The translations under genes were made by a program, and so were the position numbers. Source: Bradyrhizobium lablabi (GTDB lineage Bacteria; Pseudomonadota; Alphaproteobacteria; Rhizobiales; Xanthobacteraceae). From it: a DNA stretch of 64,000 nucleotides. Of the stretch, positions 16,398 through 25,430 are shown one piece after another. Positions within the stretch are counted from its first letter, which is position 1. Each line of letters opens with the position of its first letter. The notes below the pieces were generated by a model. It saw only the letters and a program-made list of their open reading frames with translations. It was not told where the DNA came from and made no database searches. The stretch covers positions 6,110,501-6,174,500 of the forward strand of contig NZ_LT670844.1 of the NCBI RefSeq assembly GCF_900141755.1, written 5' to 3'.

Positions 16398-18035
16398 TCA
16401 CGCGAGCAACCGGGCCTCGCGTCGCCTGGCAAAATCGCCGCCGGGGATCGAATCCAAAAGTGCCCGCGTGTAGGGGTGGTGCGGACGGCCAAAGACGTCA
16501 CCAGCAAAACCCTGCTCCACCACTTCACCGTCTTTCATGACCGCCACGAGGTCGCAAATCTGCGCGGCAACCCTGAGATCGTGGGTGATGAAGATGATGG
16601 AAAGCCCAAGTCGCTCTCGCAATCCGGCGAGCAGTTTTAATACCTGCGCCTGCACGGAGACGTCGAGGGCGGAAACAGCCTCGTCCGCAACGAGAACACT
16701 TGGACGCAGCGCGAGCGCGCGGGCAAGACCGATGCGCTGGCGCTGACCGCCGGAAAATTCGTGCGGAAAGCGGTCGATGGCGGATGGATCGAGCCCAACA
16801 AGGGCAAACAGCTCCTTCGCCTCAGCGATGGCTTTTGCCCGCTTCGTGCCGTGGACGATCGGGCCCTGGGCGACCAGGTCTCCGGCCTTGCGGCGCGGGT
16901 TGAGCGAGGCGAACGGATCCTGAAACACCATCTGGATATGACGGGTTTCGCGCCGGACATCCTCCCGCGTCATTTTTGCCCAGTCCTTGCCCTCGAGCAC
17001 AATCGATCCGGCGTCGGGATCGATCAGCCGGACGATGCAGCGGGCGAGCGTCGACTTTCCGGATCCCGATTCGCCGACAATGCCGAGCGTCGCGCCGCGC
17101 GGCAGTTTTAGCGAAACGTCTCTCACCGCCTGTGTCACCCGCGCGCCGCGTCCGAGAAACCCGCCGGTCCGGTAGGTCTTCGAGACGTTGTCGATGGTCA
17201 GGATGGTCTCGTCCGAGAGCGCGCGGGGCGGCGGCGAGGTGAGCGGCGGGACCGCTGCAATCAGTTGCTTGGTATAGGGATGCTGCGGGTCGCCAAGCAC
17301 CGAGGTGGCGTCGCCCTGTTCCACAATCGCGCCTTGCTGCATGACGGCGACGCGGTCCGCGATCTCGGCGACGACGCCGAAATCATGCGTGATGAACAAA
17401 ACCGCCGTTTTCTTGCGCTTCTGCAGATCGCGGATCAGCGCCAGAATCTGGGCCTGCGTGGTGACGTCGAGCGCGGTCGTCGGTTCGTCCGCGATCAGGA
17501 CTTTTGGGTCGAGCGCGAGCGCCATGGCGATCATGGCGCGCTGGCGCTGGCCGCCCGACAATTCGTGCGGATAGGCGCGCGCGGCGGCTTTTGCATCGGG
17601 GATGCGCACGTCTTCGAGCAGCGCCAGCATTTTGGCGCGGATCTCAGCACTGGACAGCTCGGTATGGATCGAAAACATCTCGCCGATCTGATCGCCGATG
17701 GTACGCAAGGGATTGAGCGCGGTCACCGGCTCCTGGAAGATCATCGCGATGCCGGCGCCGCGCACCCCGCGCATTTCGGCCGCGCTCGCGGTCGCGAGAT
17801 CGCGGTCTTCGAACATCACCCGGCCGCCATCGATGCTCACTTCATTCGGCAGCAGGCGCATGATGGCGTTGGCCATGATCGATTTGCCGGAGCCGGATTC
17901 GCCGACAACGCAGAGAATTTCGTTCGCGGCAACCGCTAGTGAAACGCCGGATAGCGCATGCGGCCGGTCGGCGCCGGCAGGCAATCGCACGCTGAGCCCC
18001 TCGAGGGTCAAGATGGCGCGCGACACGTCGCTCAT
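16398..18035 (-). CDS. Peptide-type ABC transporter, double ATPase (DppD-DppF fusion)
   Basis: Predicted 545 aa with two full ATPase cassettes. The first (about residues 5-260) has GESGSGKS, LSGGQRQR and VLIADEPTTALD. The second (about 280-530) has GESGSGKS, FSGGQRQR and VLVADEAVSALD; here the catalytic-Glu motif reads DEA rather than DEP, which is normal in this family. The fused layout is like GsiA and the dipeptide/oligopeptide importers. Start overlaps the permease stop (ATGA at 18032-18035), so it is translationally coupled. It energises import through the two permeases encoded upstream. Confidence 0.92.
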   Translation of the reverse strand: MSDVSRAILTLEGLSVRLPAGADRPHALSGVSLAVAANEILCVVGESGSGKSIMANAIMRLLPNEVSIDGGRVMFEDRDLATASAAEMRGVRGAGIAMIFQEPVTALNPLRTIGDQIGEMFSIHTELSSAEIRAKMLALLEDVRIPDAKAAARAYPHELSGGQRQRAMIAMALALDPKVLIADEPTTALDVTTQAQILALIRDLQKRKKTAVLFITHDFGVVAEIADRVAVMQQGAIVEQGDATSVLGDPQHPYTKQLIAAVPPLTSPPPRALSDETILTIDNVSKTYRTGGFLGRGARVTQAVRDVSLKLPRGATLGIVGESGSGKSTLARCIVRLIDPDAGSIVLEGKDWAKMTREDVRRETRHIQMVFQDPFASLNPRRKAGDLVAQGPIVHGTKRAKAIAEAKELFALVGLDPSAIDRFPHEFSGGQRQRIGLARALALRPSVLVADEAVSALDVSVQAQVLKLLAGLRERLGLSIIFITHDLRVAAQICDLVAVMKDGEVVEQGFAGDVFGRPHHPYTRALLDSIPGGDFARRREARLLA

Positions 18036-18862
18036 CGCCCCTTGAGCCTTGGATTAAGCGCGTCGTTCAATCCCTGGCCAACCAGGGACACGGCGAGAAC
18101 CGTCACCAGGATGGCGATCCCCGGAATCGCCGAGACATACCACTGGACCCGCAGCACATCGCGGCCGAGGCCGATCAGATTGCCCCAGGACGCCACGTTC
18201 GGATCGGAGAGGTGAAGAAAGGCGAGCGCGCTCTCGAGCAGGATCGCGACCGCCATCACCACGCTGGCGTAGACAATGACCGGCGGCAGCGCGTTGGGTA
18301 AGATCTCGCCGAGGATCAGTTGAATATCCCGCATTCCGAGCGTCCGTCCGGCCTGGACGAATTCCCGATTGCGGAGTGATAGAAATTCGGCACGCGTCAA
18401 TCGGGCAGGTGCCGGCCACGATACAACGCCGACAGCGATGGTGACGGTGGTCAGCGTCGAACCGAATACCGCAACCAGCACCAGAAGTAAGACAAAATTG
18501 GGCAGGGTCTGAAACGCTTCGGTGATGCGCATCAGGACGTTGTCGACAAAGCCGCCATAGTAGCCGGCGAAAGCGCCGATCAGAATGCCGATGGCGATTG
18601 CGATGGCGGTCGCGACGCCGCCGATCAGCAGCGAAATACGCGCGCCATAAAATATCTGCGCGGCGATATCGCGGCCGGAATTGTCGGTGCCCAGCAGAAA
18701 ACGCGGATTTGAAAACGGCCAGATCAATGGCCGTCCGGCAAGCGCAAGCGGCTCGCGCGGATAGAGCCAGCCGGCGCTGGTTGCCATCGCCACCACGATC
18801 AGCAGCAGCACGAGCCCCATGACGGCGGCGGGACTGCGGAAATATCGTTTGACCGCGTCCAT
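18032..18862 (-). CDS. Peptide-type ABC transporter permease (DppC-like)
   Basis: Predicted 276 aa. It has an N-terminal helix (MGLVLLLIVVAMATSAGWLY), the LGTDNSGRDIAAQIFYGARISL segment typical of DppC/OppC proteins, and four to five further helices. The ATPase-coupling EAA region reads EFVQAGRTLGMRDIQLILGEILPN. It pairs with the DppB-like permease 3 bp upstream. Belongs to the minus-strand operon running from 21484 to 16398. Confidence 0.92.
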   Translation of the reverse strand: MDAVKRYFRSPAAVMGLVLLLIVVAMATSAGWLYPREPLALAGRPLIWPFSNPRFLLGTDNSGRDIAAQIFYGARISLLIGGVATAIAIAIGILIGAFAGYYGGFVDNVLMRITEAFQTLPNFVLLLVLVAVFGSTLTTVTIAVGVVSWPAPARLTRAEFLSLRNREFVQAGRTLGMRDIQLILGEILPNALPPVIVYASVVMAVAILLESALAFLHLSDPNVASWGNLIGLGRDVLRVQWYVSAIPGIAILVTVLAVSLVGQGLNDALNPRLKGR

Positions 18863-18865
18863 GCC

Positions 18866-19843
18866 TCAGCCCTCGGCGACGATGCGCGGATCAAGCCGCG
18901 CATAGATGAGGTCGACGACGAAATTGACTGTTATCACCAGCAGGGCGGAGACGAAAACGATTCCGAGTAGCGTGTTGAGGTCGCGCTGGACCACGGATTC
19001 ATAGGCGAGGCGGCCGAGGCCGGGGAGCGAAAACACGCTCTCGACCACGACTGAGCCGCCCAGCATGGTTCCGGCCTGCAGTCCGATCAACGTTACCATC
19101 GGCAGAAGGGCATTGCGCAGCACGTGGCGGGTCACCACACGGGTCTCATCGAGTCCCTTGGCGCGCGCGGTTCGGACGTAATCCAGATTGAGCACCTCCA
19201 GCATCGATGCGCGCATGATGCGCAGATAGATGGCGAGAAAAATCAGGCCTAGCGTCAGGGTGGGCAGAACGAGATGGCGCGCGATATCGAGGGTGCGCCA
19301 GATCCCGGTCTGGACCGTCCCGATGTCCTCAAAACCGCCCGCCGGCAGCCACTGCAGGTAGATGGAAAACACCACGATCGCCATCAGCCCGAACCAGAAC
19401 GACGGTGTCGCGTAAAAGATCAGGCCCACTGTCGAAATCAGCGTATCAGGCCATTTGTTGACGCCGCGCGATGCGATCACGCCGAACACGAGGCCAAAGA
19501 AGAACGCAAACGACAGCGATGCCGTCATCAGCAGAATGGTCGGGGGCAGGCGCTCCAGAATGACGGATGCCACCGGCTTGCCATAGATCGAGGAGAAGCC
19601 GAGATCGAGGCGGACGAGGCGCCAGAGATAGTTGCCGAGCTGCACCGGGACAGAAAGATCGAGCCCGTAGAATTGGCGCAGCGCCCGCGCAGTGGCCGCA
19701 TCCCCGCCGCCCATCTGCGCCATCATGGCGTCGACGGTATCGCCCGGCGCGAATTGCAGCAGCAGGAATACGCCGATCAGAATCAGGATCAATGTCGGGA
19801 TCGAGGCGGCAAGACGCCTTCCCGCAAGTCTCAAGATGCGCAT
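18866..19843 (-). CDS. Peptide-type ABC transporter permease (DppB-like)
   Basis: Predicted 325 aa. The start reads MRILRLAGRRLAASIPTLIL then LIGVFLLLQFAPGD, the standard DppB/OppB opening (first helix then an FAPGD-type motif). The EAA-type coupling loop is YVRTARAKGLDETRVVTRHV followed by LRNALLP. Six membrane helices are visible. It lies 24 bp after the binding-protein gene and 3 bp before the DppC-like gene, in one operon. Confidence 0.92.
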   Translation of the reverse strand: MRILRLAGRRLAASIPTLILILIGVFLLLQFAPGDTVDAMMAQMGGGDAATARALRQFYGLDLSVPVQLGNYLWRLVRLDLGFSSIYGKPVASVILERLPPTILLMTASLSFAFFFGLVFGVIASRGVNKWPDTLISTVGLIFYATPSFWFGLMAIVVFSIYLQWLPAGGFEDIGTVQTGIWRTLDIARHLVLPTLTLGLIFLAIYLRIMRASMLEVLNLDYVRTARAKGLDETRVVTRHVLRNALLPMVTLIGLQAGTMLGGSVVVESVFSLPGLGRLAYESVVQRDLNTLLGIVFVSALLVITVNFVVDLIYARLDPRIVAEG

Positions 19844-19867
19844 CGGGACATCTTGTCGGATATTAGG

Positions 19868-21484
19868 TCAGGCGGAAAGCCAAAGATCGTGCCAGCTGGT
19901 CGACCCCCAGCGCGGCGTGTTGGAATGATTGCGCGCCTTGGCGCTGATCACGGTAACGAAAATCTGCTCGATCGGCATCCAGACCGGAAGCTCGGTATTT
20001 ACCTCCTTGACAAACTCAGTGTAGAGCGCCTTGCGCTTGGCAAGGTCGATTTCGGTCGCCGCATCATCGATCGTCTTGTCGACCACCGCGTCCTCCCATC
20101 CCCATTGGTTGGTCCAGGGCGCGCCCTTGGGCTGGCCGGAGCGATACCACACCGTGGTCGAGACCGCGGGATCGTTGCGATATTGATGCCAGCCGGTGGC
20201 GAGATCGAAGGCGTGTTCGTCATAAACCTGCTTGAGGAAACCGCCGCCATCGTTACGCACAATCTCGATGGGGATGCCGACTTCGGACAAAGATTGCTGG
20301 ATGAAGGTCGACCATAGCGAAATATCCTCGCCCCATGGCGCCGGCAGCAGCCGCAGCGAAAAGCGGGTGCCTCCCGCGCCGGGCTTGAAACCGGCTTCAT
20401 TGAGAAGCGCTGCCGCCCTGGCCTTGTCATAGGGATATTGCGGCGTATTCGGCCCCGGATAAAAATCCGTCGAGGTTGACGGAATAGGCCCGGTGCCGAG
20501 TTTCGCAAAATCGCCGAGAAAATTGTCGATGAAGAACGGCACGTTGATGGCGTGGGCAATCGCGCGGCGAACCCGGACGTCGGAGAGCTCCTTACGGCGG
20601 AAATTGAATTCGATGGTGTTGGTCCGGGCGTTGCCTTCATTGCCCTTGGTGGTGACGATGAAGCGCTTGTCTTTGCCAAGCCGCGCCATGTCGGAAATGG
20701 TCAGGCCCGAGAACGGACTGTAGTGCAGTTCGCCGGCCTCCATCTGCGCCGCCGCCGCTGCGCGATCGGTGATCACGCGCCAGACGATCCGGTCGAGATA
20801 GGGCGCGTTCGGCCGCCAATAATCGGGGTTGCGGTCGGCGATGATATATTGACCGCGCTCGTATTTGACGAATTTGAAGGGACCGGTGCCGATGGGGGCG
20901 AGATTGGTCGGGTTCTGCCTGATATCGCCGGATTCATAGAGATGTTTTGCCGAGACATAGCCGAGGTCCGGCAACGCCCGCAGCAACAGATTGAGCGGCA
21001 TCGGCCGCTCGTAGCGAAAGATCGCCGTCTGCGGATCAGGGGTATCGACGGCGTCAAGAAATAGCTGCAGCGTCGAGCCGTAATTCAAAATCTTCTTCCA
21101 CATCTGCATGGCGGTGAATTCGACGTCCGCGGAGGTGAAGGGCTTGCCGTCGTGCCAGGTGACGCCTTTGCGAAGCTTGAAGGTGACGGTCTTGCCGTCG
21201 GGCGAGGCCTCCCAGCTTTCCGCGAGCACGCCGACGGGTTGACCGTTGCTGTCGAGATCGACCAGATTTTCCTGGATCTTGCCACCGATAATGTAGACGC
21301 CGGTGGACGCCTGAATGCTCGGATTAAGCTGCCGCTGCTCGGCGCCGTAATGGACGTTGAACACCCCGCCCTTGCGCGGCGTCTCCTGTGCGAAGGCACG
21401 CATGGGATCGAGCACGTTGGCAGCAATGGCCGCTGACGTCATCAGCGCGGTGCGGCGATTAATCTCCAAACGTGTAACGTCCAT
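19868..21484 (-). CDS. Peptide-type ABC transporter solute-binding protein (SBP_bac_5), Tat-type signal
   Basis: Predicted 538 aa. ATG 21484 has GAGGAG six bases upstream; a longer frame to 21724 lacks support. The N-terminus has a twin-arginine signal (EINRRTALMTSAAIAANVL ... AFAQE), which suggests export in folded form. The mature part has the family marker WHDGKPFTSADVEFT and the SBP_bac_5 fold throughout, ending near TPRWGSTSWHDLWLSA. First gene of the operon with both permeases and the double ATPase. Ligand may be a peptide, opine or amine; the neighbouring PuuB-like oxidase hints at an amine, but that is inference. Confidence 0.9.
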   Translation of the reverse strand: MDVTRLEINRRTALMTSAAIAANVLDPMRAFAQETPRKGGVFNVHYGAEQRQLNPSIQASTGVYIIGGKIQENLVDLDSNGQPVGVLAESWEASPDGKTVTFKLRKGVTWHDGKPFTSADVEFTAMQMWKKILNYGSTLQLFLDAVDTPDPQTAIFRYERPMPLNLLLRALPDLGYVSAKHLYESGDIRQNPTNLAPIGTGPFKFVKYERGQYIIADRNPDYWRPNAPYLDRIVWRVITDRAAAAAQMEAGELHYSPFSGLTISDMARLGKDKRFIVTTKGNEGNARTNTIEFNFRRKELSDVRVRRAIAHAINVPFFIDNFLGDFAKLGTGPIPSTSTDFYPGPNTPQYPYDKARAAALLNEAGFKPGAGGTRFSLRLLPAPWGEDISLWSTFIQQSLSEVGIPIEIVRNDGGGFLKQVYDEHAFDLATGWHQYRNDPAVSTTVWYRSGQPKGAPWTNQWGWEDAVVDKTIDDAATEIDLAKRKALYTEFVKEVNTELPVWMPIEQIFVTVISAKARNHSNTPRWGSTSWHDLWLSA

Positions 21485-21758
21485 CGAATTCTCCTCAGCG
21501 CAACATTGACTATCCGCACCCCGTTTAGGGGCCCCCGGGGACATTGCCGAACGGTACGACACAATCGCGGACGGAGTCATTCCAAAATATTCCGATTGAT
21601 GGCGGCGCGTTTCCCGGCACGTTCTGGGACCAGAACGAAATATGCCGCCGGGAGGAAGTGCTATGAAAGCCTTTGAGCCGACCATCACGGATTCCAGGGC
21701 GGCACGATCGAAGGTCTGACGCATTTCAGCCAGTTCGCGCCGCTCTGCGTGTGTCCGA

Positions 21759-21864
21759 CCTCATCCTAAGGAGCGCGCTCTTGCGCGCGTCTCGAAGGAT
21801 GGCCGCGAATTCCGTGGCCTCATGGTTCGAGACGCACGGCGTCGCCGCGCTCCTCACCATGAGG
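21759..21864. repeat. Palindromic dispersed repeat (REP-like) in the 21485-21894 intergenic region
   Basis: A long imperfect palindrome. The outer arms read CCTCATCCTAAGGAGCGCGC at 21759 and, on the other strand from 21864, CCTCATGGTGAGGAGCGCGG. An inner pair is GTCTCGAAGGATG and CATGGTTCGAGAC. From memory, sequences of this form are scattered between genes in Bradyrhizobium and relatives. It lies between the 3' end of the aldolase gene and the 5' end of the ABC operon. The rest of this 410-bp gap shows no gene; only the binding-protein ribosome site is recognisable. Confidence 0.7.
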
Positions 21865-21894
21865 GTGTAGCAAGATCTCACCCGAAGGAGGCTG

Positions 21895-22923
21895 CTAGGC
21901 CGCCTTCTTCGTTTCCAGATCGGATTTCCATTCGCCCTTGCTCGCTAGCGAATTCATTCGCGCGCGATGGGTGAAGGCCTGCTGGCCGGCCGCGATATTT
22001 TTGCTCCGGCCCGACCACGCTTTCTGCGGCGCGGACTGCAATGCGCGGCCGTAGGAGAAGGTCAGCTTCCACGGCAATCCACCGATCCGGTTCATGGCGT
22101 CGAGATGGGCGGTGGCTTCTTCGTCGGACTGTCCCCCGGAGAGGAAGGCGATTCCCGGCACCGCCGACGGGACGCAGTTCTTCAACAGCCGCACGGTTTT
22201 CTCGGCAACTTCCTCGACGCCGGCCTGCTTGGCGGATTTCTTGCCTGATACGGCCATGTTCGGCTTCAGGATCATGCCTTCGAGCGCGACCTTTTGATAA
22301 TAAAGCTCCTGAAACGTCTCCTTGAGCACAAACTCGGTCACTTCATAGCAACGGTCGATATCGTGATCGCCGTCCATCAACACCTCGGGTTCGACGATCG
22401 GGACGATCTGCGCGGCCTGGCACAGCGCGGCGTAGCGCGCGAGTGCATGGGCGTTGGTCCGAACCGCGGTATAGCTCGGAATGCCCGGGCCGATATCGAT
22501 CACGGCGCGCCATTTCGCAAACCGCGCGCCTCGCTCGTAATATTTCTTCAGCCGCTCGGCGAGCTTGTCGAGGCCGACGGTAATCAGTTCGCCGGGGCAA
22601 TTGGGGAGCGCCTGCGTGCCTTCGTCGACCTTGATCCCGGGGATGGCGCCGGCCTGTTCGATCAGCTTGACCAGCGGCGTGCCGTCCTTGGCCTCCTGCC
22701 AGATCGTCTCGTCATACAGGATGACGCCGGAGATGTATTTCGACATCGCGTCCTTGGAGCGGAACAGCATCTCGCGATAGTCGCGGCGCGAATCCGGGTT
22801 GGAATCGACGCCGATGGCGTCAAACCGCTTCTTGATGGTGCCGGAGGATTCGTCGGCGGCGAGGATGCCCTTGCCGGGCGCGACCATGGCTTGAGCAACC
22901 TTGTTGAGATCGGCGAGGTTCAT
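21895..22923 (-). CDS. Class I fructose-bisphosphate aldolase
   Basis: Predicted 342 aa, normal for the eukaryote-like class I enzyme. ATG 22923 has AGGAG six bases upstream. Motifs: GKGILAADESSGTIKKRFD near the start, ILYDETIWQ, the KWRAVIDIGPG region, EPEVLMDGDHDIDRC, the Schiff-base Lys segment LEGMILKPNMAVSGKK, and GIAFLSGGQSDEEATAHLDAMN. It cleaves fructose 1,6-bisphosphate to dihydroxyacetone phosphate and glyceraldehyde 3-phosphate by a lysine imine, without metal. A 65-codon gene lies 22 bp upstream and is probably co-transcribed. Confidence 0.95.
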   Translation of the reverse strand: MNLADLNKVAQAMVAPGKGILAADESSGTIKKRFDAIGVDSNPDSRRDYREMLFRSKDAMSKYISGVILYDETIWQEAKDGTPLVKLIEQAGAIPGIKVDEGTQALPNCPGELITVGLDKLAERLKKYYERGARFAKWRAVIDIGPGIPSYTAVRTNAHALARYAALCQAAQIVPIVEPEVLMDGDHDIDRCYEVTEFVLKETFQELYYQKVALEGMILKPNMAVSGKKSAKQAGVEEVAEKTVRLLKNCVPSAVPGIAFLSGGQSDEEATAHLDAMNRIGGLPWKLTFSYGRALQSAPQKAWSGRSKNIAAGQQAFTHRARMNSLASKGEWKSDLETKKAA

Positions 22924-22945
22924 CGGGGTCTCCTGGCAGGTTGGG

Positions 22946-23143
22946 TCAACGGCGGTTGGGCAGGCCCATCCCGGCCGTTGGATGGATGCGTCCCTTACCT
23001 TCCAACACCGTTAAGCGCTTATCAATATTGCGAACGACCTCAACAAGCTCAGAAAGCGCAAATGTGGCTTTTGGCGGCAGTTCCCCAGCTTCCCTGAGGC
23101 TCTCAATCGCTTGTTCCGCGCGTTTCAACTGATTGGCCGGCAT
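22946..23143 (-). CDS. Small hypothetical protein upstream of aldolase
   Basis: Predicted 65 aa. ATG 23143 is backed by a strong GGAGG eight bases upstream, which decides the start; a longer frame to 23338 runs through the P450 remnant. The protein is soluble, with a heptad-like central helix (FALSELVEVVRNIDKRLTVLE). I do not recognise a family. Placement 22 bp before the aldolase start suggests a shared transcript. Confidence 0.6.
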   Translation of the reverse strand: MPANQLKRAEQAIESLREAGELPPKATFALSELVEVVRNIDKRLTVLEGKGRIHPTAGMGLPNRR

Positions 23144-23231
23144 CGAAATTTCCTCCGTTTGACCGGTCAAAGCGTGGGCCTGCGCAAAGTTCCGTGTACC
23201 AGCATTGGAACCTGGGCAGTCCGCTAGACGT

Positions 23232-23431
23232 TTTTGGGAACGCAGCGTTGAAGCGGAAGCGGATCGCGAAATCGGAGGGCCGATCGACGGAATGGCCGAG
23301 CGGCTGCCGCAGACTCGCGCGGTCATCGAAGAGGCCATTCGCCTCTATCCGCCGATCGCGGCGATCAGCCGGGTTGCGGTCGACCGTGACAATTTGAATG
23401 AAGAGACAGTCAAGCCGGGATCGTTGATCGT
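23232..23431 (+). pseudogene. Cytochrome P450 internal fragment
   Basis: One frame reads ERSVEAEADREIGGPIDGMA then ERLPQTRAVIEEAIRLYPPI and AAISRVAVDRDN...VKPGSLIV. This is the K-helix region of bacterial cytochrome P450: the ExxR motif is EAIR within EEAIRLYPP. The upstream substrate and I-helix regions and the downstream Cys-ligand loop are absent. The similarity ends at about 23431, directly at the stop of the 68-codon gene on the other strand. A deletion remnant, not a functional enzyme. Confidence 0.75.
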
Positions 23432-23434
23432 GTG

Positions 23435-23641
23435 CTATTCGCGCGCGCTGATATCGGTGCGGGTTCCGTTCGCCACTCGGACCGGCGCGATCTCTCCGTC
23501 AAGCCAATCCTGCTCATGAGCCAGGGAGCGCCAGGCGGCTTCCATTCTCTTATAGCGGCGATACGACGGATGATTGGCTGCGCCTTCAGCGAGATGCGCG
23601 CAATGCTCGGCATTTTCGCGGAAGATTTCAGATTGTTTCAT
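23435..23641 (-). CDS. Small hypothetical protein
   Basis: Predicted 68 aa. ATG 23641 has GGAGG four bases upstream; a GTG at 23662 is the alternative. The sequence MKQSEIFRENAEHCAHLAEG is followed by an amphipathic helical region (SYRRYKRMEAAWRSLAHEQD). From memory it resembles small soluble proteins common in Bradyrhizobium with no known function. Its 3' end abuts the P450 fragment. Confidence 0.6.
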   Translation of the reverse strand: MKQSEIFRENAEHCAHLAEGAANHPSYRRYKRMEAAWRSLAHEQDWLDGEIAPVRVANGTRTDISARE

Positions 23642-23803
23642 ATACCCTCCATTTACCAGCACATAGGCGGCATCTGCGCGCTTTCAATGGAATATTTTTA
23701 CGGTTCCCTCAGATGAAGGATTGTTTAGTCGCCATGACCGTCGATCGGCCTGTAAGGTCCGGCAGGCGAGCCAGGATGCTTCCCGCAAAGGCGAGGGCGG
23801 TGC

Positions 23804-23989
23804 ATGGAACTGACCGACCAATTCAAGCGCGTGGCATCCGCTGACGTCCGCTGCGGGCGATGCTCCAGGCCGATGGCCATTCAGCGCTTCACCTACGCTG
23901 ACCTTGCAACCGAATTTACCTCGATTGATTACAAGTGCCTTTCTTGCGGGCACGAGGAAATGCGGCAGTATTCGGACGAAAGCTTTTGA
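23804..23989 (+). CDS. Small zinc-ribbon-like protein
   Basis: Predicted 61 aa. It contains two CxxC pairs (VRCGRCSRP at residues about 16-24 and YKCLSCGHEE at about 43-52), the spacing of a zinc ribbon. A purine-rich GGCGAGGGCGG lies before ATG 23804. It has the same general plan as the minus-strand gene at 49542-49736. Function unknown; nucleic-acid or protein binding is common for such ribbons. It is convergent with the amidase gene. Confidence 0.6.
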   Translation: MELTDQFKRVASADVRCGRCSRPMAIQRFTYADLATEFTSIDYKCLSCGHEEMRQYSDESF

Positions 23990-24016
23990 GCGATAATTCC
24001 TAAACCCGATCTCAAG

Positions 24017-25354
24017 TTAGATCCCGGGAATACCCGGATTGAACTTCAGCGCGCTCTCGACCCATTTCGCCACCCGAAGGATCTTGTAGTCTTCCCGGTA
24101 AGCGCCGACCACCTGCAAGCCCAATGGCAGGCCATTTTTGCCGAAGCCAGCCGGAAGCGAGATGGCGGGAACGCCGAGCAGGGTCCAGGGCGCGCAATAT
24201 TCGGCATCGCCCGTGTAGCTGAGGCCCTTCGGCGCCTCGCCGAAGGCGGGAAGCGTCAGCACTGCGTCGAAGCCCCAAATGCTCTTGGCAAATTCGAAAC
24301 GCAGTCTTTCCTGCGTGGCCTTGGCCCCGAGGTACTCGGTGGCGCTATGGGCTTTTCCGGTTTGAACCAGCGATTTCAGGGGATCGCTGGTGCGATCCGG
24401 ATAGCGTTCCACGAGTCCATCAAAGATGAAGGCGCCCTCGCTGGTGAGGATGGTATTGACCGCGCTCCAGTTGGCCTGATCGAGGCTTTCAAGTTCGAGC
24501 TCTTCCAGCACGCCGCCGGCATCGCGCAGTTTTGCGATGGCCGCGTCGAACACCTGCTGCTGCTCGGGCTCCGCCCGTGACCATTTTGCAAAACGCACGA
24601 TGGCCAGCCGCGGCTTCTCGATCGGCGCGACTCCGCCTTCGATCGAAACCTCAAACGCCGGCACCGGCCGGCCATGCCGGTCGCTGTCGCTGCTGCCGCC
24701 GAGCAATGACAGCGCCAAGGCCACGTCGTCGACACGCCGGGCGAAGAAGCCGACATGATCGAGCGAGGGGCTGAGCGGGTGAACACCGGTGCGGGGGATC
24801 GCACCAAAGCTCGGCTTGAAACCGACGACGCCGTTGAAGGCGGCGGGTCTGACGACCGATCCCAGCGTTTGCGTGCCCAATGCCAACGGCACGAGGCCAG
24901 CGGCAACCGCCGCCGCCGATCCTGACGAGGAGCCGCCCGGCGTGTGATCGTGATTCCAGGGATTGACCGTTGGCCCCGGATGCCGCCAGGCAAATTCGGT
25001 CGATACCGTCTTGCCGAAGATCGTGGCGCCGAGGTTGCGCAGCCGCTCCACGATCCAGGCGTCGGCCGTGGGTACGACGCCTTTATACACCGGCGAGCCG
25101 TTGGTGGTCGGCATGTCGGCGGTCGCGATGATATCCTTGATGGCAACGGGAATGCCCGACAGCGGACCCGGCCGCCGCGATGTGTCGCGCGGCAGATATT
25201 CGAAGGCTTTCAGTACAGGCTCGGCGGCTTTTGTCTTGTCGAGACAAGCCGCCGCATAGCGATCAGCGGCGACATCGTCGTTCTTGAACAGGCGTAGTAA
25301 TTCCAAAACCCCCGCGCCGCGCGCAGCGGCTGAGGACCGATTTGCTTCGCTCAT
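24017..25354 (-). CDS. Amidase (amidase-signature family)
   Basis: Predicted 445 aa. The Ser-cisSer-Lys catalytic set is visible: Lys in SGIPVAIKDII, the glycine/serine loop in TPGGSSSGSAAAVAAG, and the nucleophile-containing GTQTLGSVVRPAAFNGVVGFK (cis-Ser in the first motif, Ser nucleophile in GSVVRP). It hydrolyses an amide (or carbamoyl) bond; substrate unknown. It lies 76 bp upstream of the NitT/TauT-type binding-protein gene reading the other way along the operon order (its stop is far from it), so co-regulation with the neighbouring import and carbamoylase genes is possible. The GatA role is unlikely because no GatB or GatC is nearby. Confidence 0.88.
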   Translation of the reverse strand: MSEANRSSAAARGAGVLELLRLFKNDDVAADRYAAACLDKTKAAEPVLKAFEYLPRDTSRRPGPLSGIPVAIKDIIATADMPTTNGSPVYKGVVPTADAWIVERLRNLGATIFGKTVSTEFAWRHPGPTVNPWNHDHTPGGSSSGSAAAVAAGLVPLALGTQTLGSVVRPAAFNGVVGFKPSFGAIPRTGVHPLSPSLDHVGFFARRVDDVALALSLLGGSSDSDRHGRPVPAFEVSIEGGVAPIEKPRLAIVRFAKWSRAEPEQQQVFDAAIAKLRDAGGVLEELELESLDQANWSAVNTILTSEGAFIFDGLVERYPDRTSDPLKSLVQTGKAHSATEYLGAKATQERLRFEFAKSIWGFDAVLTLPAFGEAPKGLSYTGDAEYCAPWTLLGVPAISLPAGFGKNGLPLGLQVVGAYREDYKILRVAKWVESALKFNPGIPGI

Positions 25355-25430
25355 GTGGCAAAATCCCGGCCGTGTGGCTTGACGTGAAATCCTGGATCGC
25401 TGCGCGGCGGCAACGCCGCGCGCGGCCAGT

